From Thermobaculum sp042408415 (GTDB taxonomy: Bacteria > Chloroflexota > Chloroflexia > Thermobaculales > Thermobaculaceae): DNA of 7,892 bases. Below the pieces are notes generated by a model. It saw only the letters and a program-made list of their open reading frames with translations, did no database searches and had not been told where the DNA came from. The stretch lies in the NCBI GenBank assembly GCA_042408415.1, contig JBHORE010000021.1, positions 1 to 7,892 on the forward strand, written 5' to 3'. Both the position numbers and the translations under genes were made by a program. How positions within the stretch are numbered: position 1 is the stretch's first letter; each line of letters opens with the position of its first letter. Positions 5,299 through 7,892 of this stretch are shown here, one piece after another.

Positions 5299-6049
5299 CA
5301 TCCACCTCCTCTAGATGCTGTTGCAGGTATGCCCTTACCATAGTGATCATCTGGCCTATACGCTCCTCCAGGAAGCGGGCCAACCTCTCCATTTGCTCCG
5401 GAGTCGGCTGGCGACCCGTCTCCAGCGTGCGCCGCGTGGCCTCCGCCAGCAGGTCACACTGCCTCTCGAGCGGGATGGTCACGCCCTCGGGCCAGAAATG
5501 TTCTACCGTCATGAAGCCGATGGAGATCGCTCCCAGCGTGTGGGTTACCTCCTCCAGCGAGAGGTCCGTGCGGACCATGCCCTCCTGGCGGAGGAACTCC
5601 ACCAGCTCCCGCAGGAAGTCCATCCGCCGGCGCACGAGGGAGCCCTCGCGCAGGTACTCGTGGCGGGCGATGCTTCCTAGCGTGCGAGAATCCGTCAGGA
5701 GCAGCGCTCTAGGCAGCGGCCGTCGAAGCGTGGCCAGCACGCTGTACTTCACCAGGCCATGGAGGGTCAACCCCTCAGGATCGCTCCACACATGGTGCTG
5801 AAGCTCCTCGACCATCTGCAGCCACTCGCGCAGCAGCACGCACATAAAGAGGTCCTCGCGACTGCCCCAGTGGAGGTAGATCGTGCCCTTGGCGACTCCG
5901 GCCTCGCGCGCGATGTCCTCCATGGTGGTCTTGTCGAACCCCCAGCGCTCGACCAAGGCGGTGGCCGCATCGAGGATGCGCTCGGCGCGCTCCCTCCTCC
6001 TGCGGGGATCCGCCCGGCGCCTGCCGCGGGCACCCGTCTGCTTGGTCAT
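5282..6049 (-). CDS. TetR/AcrR-family transcriptional regulator
   Basis: A 255-residue repressor and the first gene of the exporter operon. After a basic N-terminus (GRRRADPRRRRERAERILDA), the TetR helix-turn-helix is visible: ATALVERWGFDKTTMEDIAREAGVAKGTIYLHWGSREDLF (29-68), with recognition helix AKGTIYLHW. Residues 70-250 are the variable ligand-binding and dimerisation domain; it is somewhat longer than the family's usual ~200 residues and ends in a charged helix (RFLEERIGQMITMVRAYLQQHLEEVDDG). The ATG at 6047-6049 follows GGAGGGTG. It most likely represses its own operon and is released by the exported compound. A good promoter with a TetR-style inverted repeat lies upstream at 6192-6260. 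Ligand unknown. Confidence 0.92.
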   Translation of the reverse strand: MTKQTGARGRRRADPRRRRERAERILDAATALVERWGFDKTTMEDIAREAGVAKGTIYLHWGSREDLFMCVLLREWLQMVEELQHHVWSDPEGLTLHGLVKYSVLATLRRPLPRALLLTDSRTLGSIARHEYLREGSLVRRRMDFLRELVEFLRQEGMVRTDLSLEEVTHTLGAISIGFMTVEHFWPEGVTIPLERQCDLLAEATRRTLETGRQPTPEQMERLARFLEERIGQMITMVRAYLQQHLEEVDDGSAD

Positions 6050-6191
6050 CTCACACCCTCCACCAACACGGAGCCGCGCCCTGGCAAGCTCCTCTGCCTA
6101 CGACATTTCCACCCTCGTCCCCGCCATCTGCTGCGCCCGTTGCCTGCGAAAAGCCCTGTAGCACGCACGCGATCACAAATCTTATATTTCT

Positions 6192-6215
6192 TGACTAAAT
6201 AAGTATTATCAGTCA
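6192..6215. promoter_or_regulatory. Candidate TetR operator
   Basis: A 24-bp imperfect inverted repeat has TGACT (6192-6196) and AGTCA (6211-6215) as outer arms and AATA/TATT as inner arms, offset by one base. Reading inward, the half sites are TGACTAAATA and TGACTGATAA. It lies just after the predicted transcription start of the tetR operon, at roughly +10 to +34, where a bound TetR dimer would block transcription. The binding protein is inferred from position. Confidence 0.5.
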
Positions 6216-6231
6216 CATAATTCACAGCCTG

Positions 6232-6260
6232 ATTGTACTTCGCCGGCGTTCCAAAGTCAA
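6232..6260 (-). promoter_or_regulatory. Sigma-70-type promoter of the tetR-ABC exporter operon
   Basis: On the minus strand TTGACT (6255-6260) and TACAAT (6232-6237) are separated by exactly 17 nt, close to the vegetative consensus (5 of 6 at both boxes). Transcription would begin near 6225, leaving a 5' leader of about 175 nt before the tetR start codon. Confidence 0.75.
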
Positions 6261-6339
6261 CCCCTTGAATCAAGCAGGTGGTACCCTCTGGCTGCATTCC
6301 CAGGCCCGAGGCCACCTGAAAGCTGTCCTGGGCCATCAA
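6261..6339. other. Upstream part of the exporter-operon intergenic region
   Basis: Between the promoter and the 19-bp inverted repeat, two nested inverted repeats occur: CAGGTGG/CCACCTG (6275-6281, 6312-6318) and CCCAGG/CCTGGG (6299-6304, 6327-6332). They could fold in read-through RNA from the deacetylase gene. A minus-strand frame crosses this region and the promoter, but it is not a credible gene. Confidence 0.3.
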
Positions 6340-6390
6340 CCTTTTTCCCGATTTCCCGGTCTCTTAACAATCGGGAAATCGGGAAAAAGG
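6340..6390. terminator. Perfect 19-bp inverted repeat, probable terminator of the deacetylase gene
   Basis: The arms 6340-6358 and 6372-6390 are perfectly complementary over 19 bp, extendable by a G-T and a T-A pair, around a loop of about 9 nt. Each arm contains a near-tandem TTTCCCG repeated after one base. It begins 37 nt after the deacetylase stop and lies upstream of the tetR promoter, so termination between the two units fits. No U-tract follows the stem on either strand; the T-run lies within the stem, so it is not a textbook intrinsic terminator and might act as an RNA-stabilising hairpin or be a repetitive element. Confidence 0.5.
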
Positions 6391-6426
6391 GAGTGAGGCA
6401 CTTGCGAGGGCGCTGTAGGGGCGCTG

Positions 6427-7575
6427 TCAGCGATAGAAGGCGTCGAAGGTGGTGAAGGTGTACCCTCTTGCGCGTAGTCCCTGGATGATCTGTGGGAGCG
6501 CGGCGGCGTCCTGCGACTGGGAGCCTACGTGGAAGAGGTAGATGGCCCCGGGCTGGGCGCCTTCCAGCACGCGCTGGACTATCGCCTGCTTGCTGAGGCC
6601 CTTCCATCCAAGGGAGTCCACCGTCCACATGAGGTTGAGCTTGTAGCCCAGGGTGCGCAGGTCGACCAGGACGGATCGATCGTAGTCGCCGTAGGGTGGG
6701 CGGAAGAAGGGTCTAGGACTCCTGCCGGATATCTCCTTGATTATCCTCTCGGTCCTCTGGATCTCGCTCGCGCGCTGGGCGTACGTCAGGGGCCCGGTGC
6801 TCGTGGAGTGGCCGGTGAGCGACCCGTGGCTGTAGGTATGGTTGAAGACCGTGTGCCCCTCGTTGACCATGCGCCTGATGAGGTCGGGATTGGCCTGGGC
6901 CCACTTGCCGGTGACGCCGAAGCTAGCCTTCACATCATAGGCCTTCAGGGTGTTCAGTATCTGGGCGGCGTACCCGCGGTCGGAGCCGGCATCGAAGGTG
7001 AGCGCGACTATCTTCCTTCTCGTATCCAACCGCGTTGCGCTGACGGCTTCGCCCTGGCGGAGCAAGCCACCATAGGCGTAGCCCATCACTCCCCTATAGC
7101 TTACCCTGTACCAAGCTCCGTTGTAGGGGCCACTGATCACGCTTACTTGTCTGCCCTGAGGGACAGTCAACTTTACGTAATAGTTGGTGCCTGGACCGCT
7201 GCGCGCCCTTGCCCCAAAGGCCGCGGTGGCATAAGCCCCTTTGCAGAGGTGAGTGCCCACGGCGCTGCCCTGTGCGAGGTAGTCGCCGTGGACGTAGCCG
7301 GTCAGTCCCATGTAGCGCACCTTGTACCAGTAGGTGCTGTAGGGCCCTGAGAGCACGTAGGGCTGCATGCCGCAGGGGATGAGCTTGCGCACTGTGTAGG
7401 GGGTGCCTGGACCGGCTCGGAGGTTGAGCGGTGCGGTCGTGCTGGCGTAGTTGCTGGGGGAGATGGATGCGGCCCTGGTGCTCCCTGCTGGTGCCGCCAG
7501 TGCGGCAAGCAGGATCCAGGTGAGGAGCATGAAACTCCACCCTGACCTCATCTTGTACATTAGTATGCCTTGCAT
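6427..7575 (-). CDS. Secreted polysaccharide deacetylase with two SH3 domains (NodB family)
   Basis: A 382-residue exported enzyme. Residues 1-36 form a signal peptide (basic MYKMRSGW, hydrophobic core FMLLTWILLAALAAPA, cleavage near TRAAS). Two bacterial SH3 (SH3_3-type) domains follow, about 47-102 (LNLRAGPGTPYTVRKLI...YVHGDYL) and 117-172 (GARARSGPGTNYYVKLTV...YAYGGLL), likely binding cell wall. The NodB domain spans ~186-382: motif 1 TFDAGSD (193-199), motif 2 NHTYSH (H246, H250), motif 3 RPPYGDYD (292-299), motif 4 WTVDSLGW (317-324) and motif 5 LFH (H349). It should remove acetyl groups from peptidoglycan or another N-acetylated glycan outside the cell. Motif 1 has Ala where the second Asp of TFDDG usually binds metal, a variant seen in part of the family. 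The ATG at 7575 has GGAGAG 9 nt upstream, better than in-frame ATGs at 7557 and 7551. It is divergent from the response regulator gene. Confidence 0.9.
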   Translation of the reverse strand: MQGILMYKMRSGWSFMLLTWILLAALAAPAGSTRAASISPSNYASTTAPLNLRAGPGTPYTVRKLIPCGMQPYVLSGPYSTYWYKVRYMGLTGYVHGDYLAQGSAVGTHLCKGAYATAAFGARARSGPGTNYYVKLTVPQGRQVSVISGPYNGAWYRVSYRGVMGYAYGGLLRQGEAVSATRLDTRRKIVALTFDAGSDRGYAAQILNTLKAYDVKASFGVTGKWAQANPDLIRRMVNEGHTVFNHTYSHGSLTGHSTSTGPLTYAQRASEIQRTERIIKEISGRSPRPFFRPPYGDYDRSVLVDLRTLGYKLNLMWTVDSLGWKGLSKQAIVQRVLEGAQPGAIYLFHVGSQSQDAAALPQIIQGLRARGYTFTTFDAFYR

Positions 7576-7623
7576 GTGTGAACTCTCCTGCTAGTAGTCA
7601 GTCTGATGTTATCCTCTCGCTCC

Positions 7624-7656
7624 TTGCTGGCGCCTAGCTGGCACATAGCTGGGGGG
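7624..7656. promoter_or_regulatory. Three tandem 11-bp repeats, PhoB-family box-like
   Basis: T-(T/A)-GCTGG occurs three times at exactly 11-bp spacing (7624-7630, 7635-7641, 7646-7652), each followed by 4 variable bases. OmpR/PhoB response regulators bind side-by-side on direct repeats of 11 bp (7-bp element plus 4-bp spacer). The array is in the 178-bp divergent region between the deacetylase and the response regulator, so it could control either or both. Which regulator binds is inference. Confidence 0.45.
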
Positions 7657-7686
7657 ACAAGTGTGCGTCTTGGGAGGTATTTGGGT

Positions 7687-7720
7687 TACAATCACTTGTA
7701 GAGGGGATTCATGCTAATAT
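7687..7720 (+). promoter_or_regulatory. Candidate promoter(s) of the response regulator gene
   Basis: Two -10 candidates lie ahead of the gene: TACAAT (7687-7692), lacking a clear -35 at 16-18 nt, and an extended -10, TGC-TAATAT (7712-7720), which would start transcription near 7727, about 27 nt before the start codon. The absence of a good -35 fits a promoter that needs an activator, such as one bound at the repeats at 7624-7656. Confidence 0.4.
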
Positions 7721-7753
7721 GTCTACCGAGAACAGCTCTAAGGGGAGCGGAAA

Positions 7754-7892
7754 GTGACGACAGTGCTGCTTGTGGAGGACGAGTCCACCCTCCTGACGAC
7801 GATCGCCTACAACCTCCGCCGCGAGGGCTACAAGGTGCTCACCGCCGAGAACGGCAAGAGGGCGTTGGAGCTGGCCGAGGAGAACCCCGACA
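7754..7892 (+). CDS. Response regulator receiver domain, N-terminal part (OmpR/PhoB-like)
   Basis: The first 46 residues of a two-component response regulator; the frame is open to the window end. The start TTVLLVEDESTLLTTIAYNL carries the acidic pocket (E8, D9), followed by the helix and strand REGYKVLTAENGKRALELAEENPD typical of receiver domains. The phosphorylated Asp would fall just beyond the end of the window. The GTG at 7754 follows AGGGGAG (7741-7747) at 6 nt spacing. OmpR/PhoB subfamily is likely from the NLRREGY segment, but the DNA-binding domain is not visible, so this is an inference. It is divergent from the deacetylase gene, and the intergenic region contains 11-bp repeats consistent with autoregulation. 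Confidence 0.85.
   Translation, partial: MTTVLLVEDESTLLTTIAYNLRREGYKVLTAENGKRALELAEENPD

Noticed and set aside
4528..5343. 271-codon plus-strand open frame opposite the ABC ATPase
   Set aside because: Antisense of a gene with all ATPase motifs intact; translation is low-complexity His/Leu/Arg-rich.
6275..6318. Possible T-box or other riboswitch around the GGTACCACC segment
   Set aside because: Does not match the T-box core, and it lies upstream of the mapped promoter, so it would not be in the tetR leader.
6046..6339. 97-codon minus-strand open frame spanning the tetR promoter
   Set aside because: It crosses a near-consensus promoter, candidate operator and leader, overlaps the tetR start, and its translation resembles nothing known.
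6529..7350. 273-codon plus-strand open frame opposite the deacetylase
   Set aside because: Antisense of a gene with all NodB motifs; no independent evidence.
1..7892. CRISPR array, tRNA, rRNA or intact insertion sequence
   Set aside because: No regularly spaced repeats with unique spacers, no cloverleaf or rRNA signature, and no transposase or terminal inverted repeats were seen.

Overview
The window reads as bacterial chromosomal DNA. It is GC-rich in its genes and AT-rich in its promoters, with strong AGGAGG-type ribosome binding sites, GTG starts beside ATG starts, and tightly spaced genes. The mix (phage portal gene, AbrB/PIN toxin-antitoxin pair, TetR with an ABC-2 exporter, SH3-NodB deacetylase, PhoB-like regulator) would fit a thermophilic Chloroflexota-type or other high-GC Gram-positive-like lineage. 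That is an impression, not a demonstrated assignment.

Layout. Positions 1-609 (minus strand) hold the start of a phage portal gene and a small gene just upstream of it. Both are read from an AT-rich promoter at about 641-668 that carries two palindromes shaped like Gram-positive LexA boxes. Divergent from it (864-1579, plus) is a two-gene toxin-antitoxin-type operon: an AbrB/MazE-like DNA-binding protein and a PIN-domain nuclease with an inserted zinc-ribbon-like segment, preceded by repeated TGGTAT elements and a 16-bp palindrome. Positions 1580-1878 hold no convincing gene. Two small minus-strand genes follow: a DUF1059-like protein (1879-2040) and a GNAT acetyltransferase (2114-2551).

Positions 2738-6049 (minus) form a compact operon tetR - ABC ATPase - ABC-2 permease. 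It has a near-consensus promoter (6232-6260) and a TetR-style inverted repeat just after the predicted start of transcription. This looks like an autoregulated drug- or lipid-type exporter. A perfect 19-bp inverted repeat (6340-6390) separates it from a secreted polysaccharide deacetylase with two SH3 domains (6427-7575, minus). Divergent from the deacetylase, an OmpR/PhoB-type response regulator begins at 7754 and runs off the window. The shared intergenic region contains three TWGCTGG elements at exactly 11-bp spacing, the geometry of PhoB-family binding sites.

The best leads are the SOS-like double operator on the phage gene promoter, the zinc-ribbon PIN toxin, the 11-bp repeat array before the response regulator, and the intact promoter/operator of the exporter operon. 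I did not find a wholly new multi-gene system that can be defended from sequence alone.
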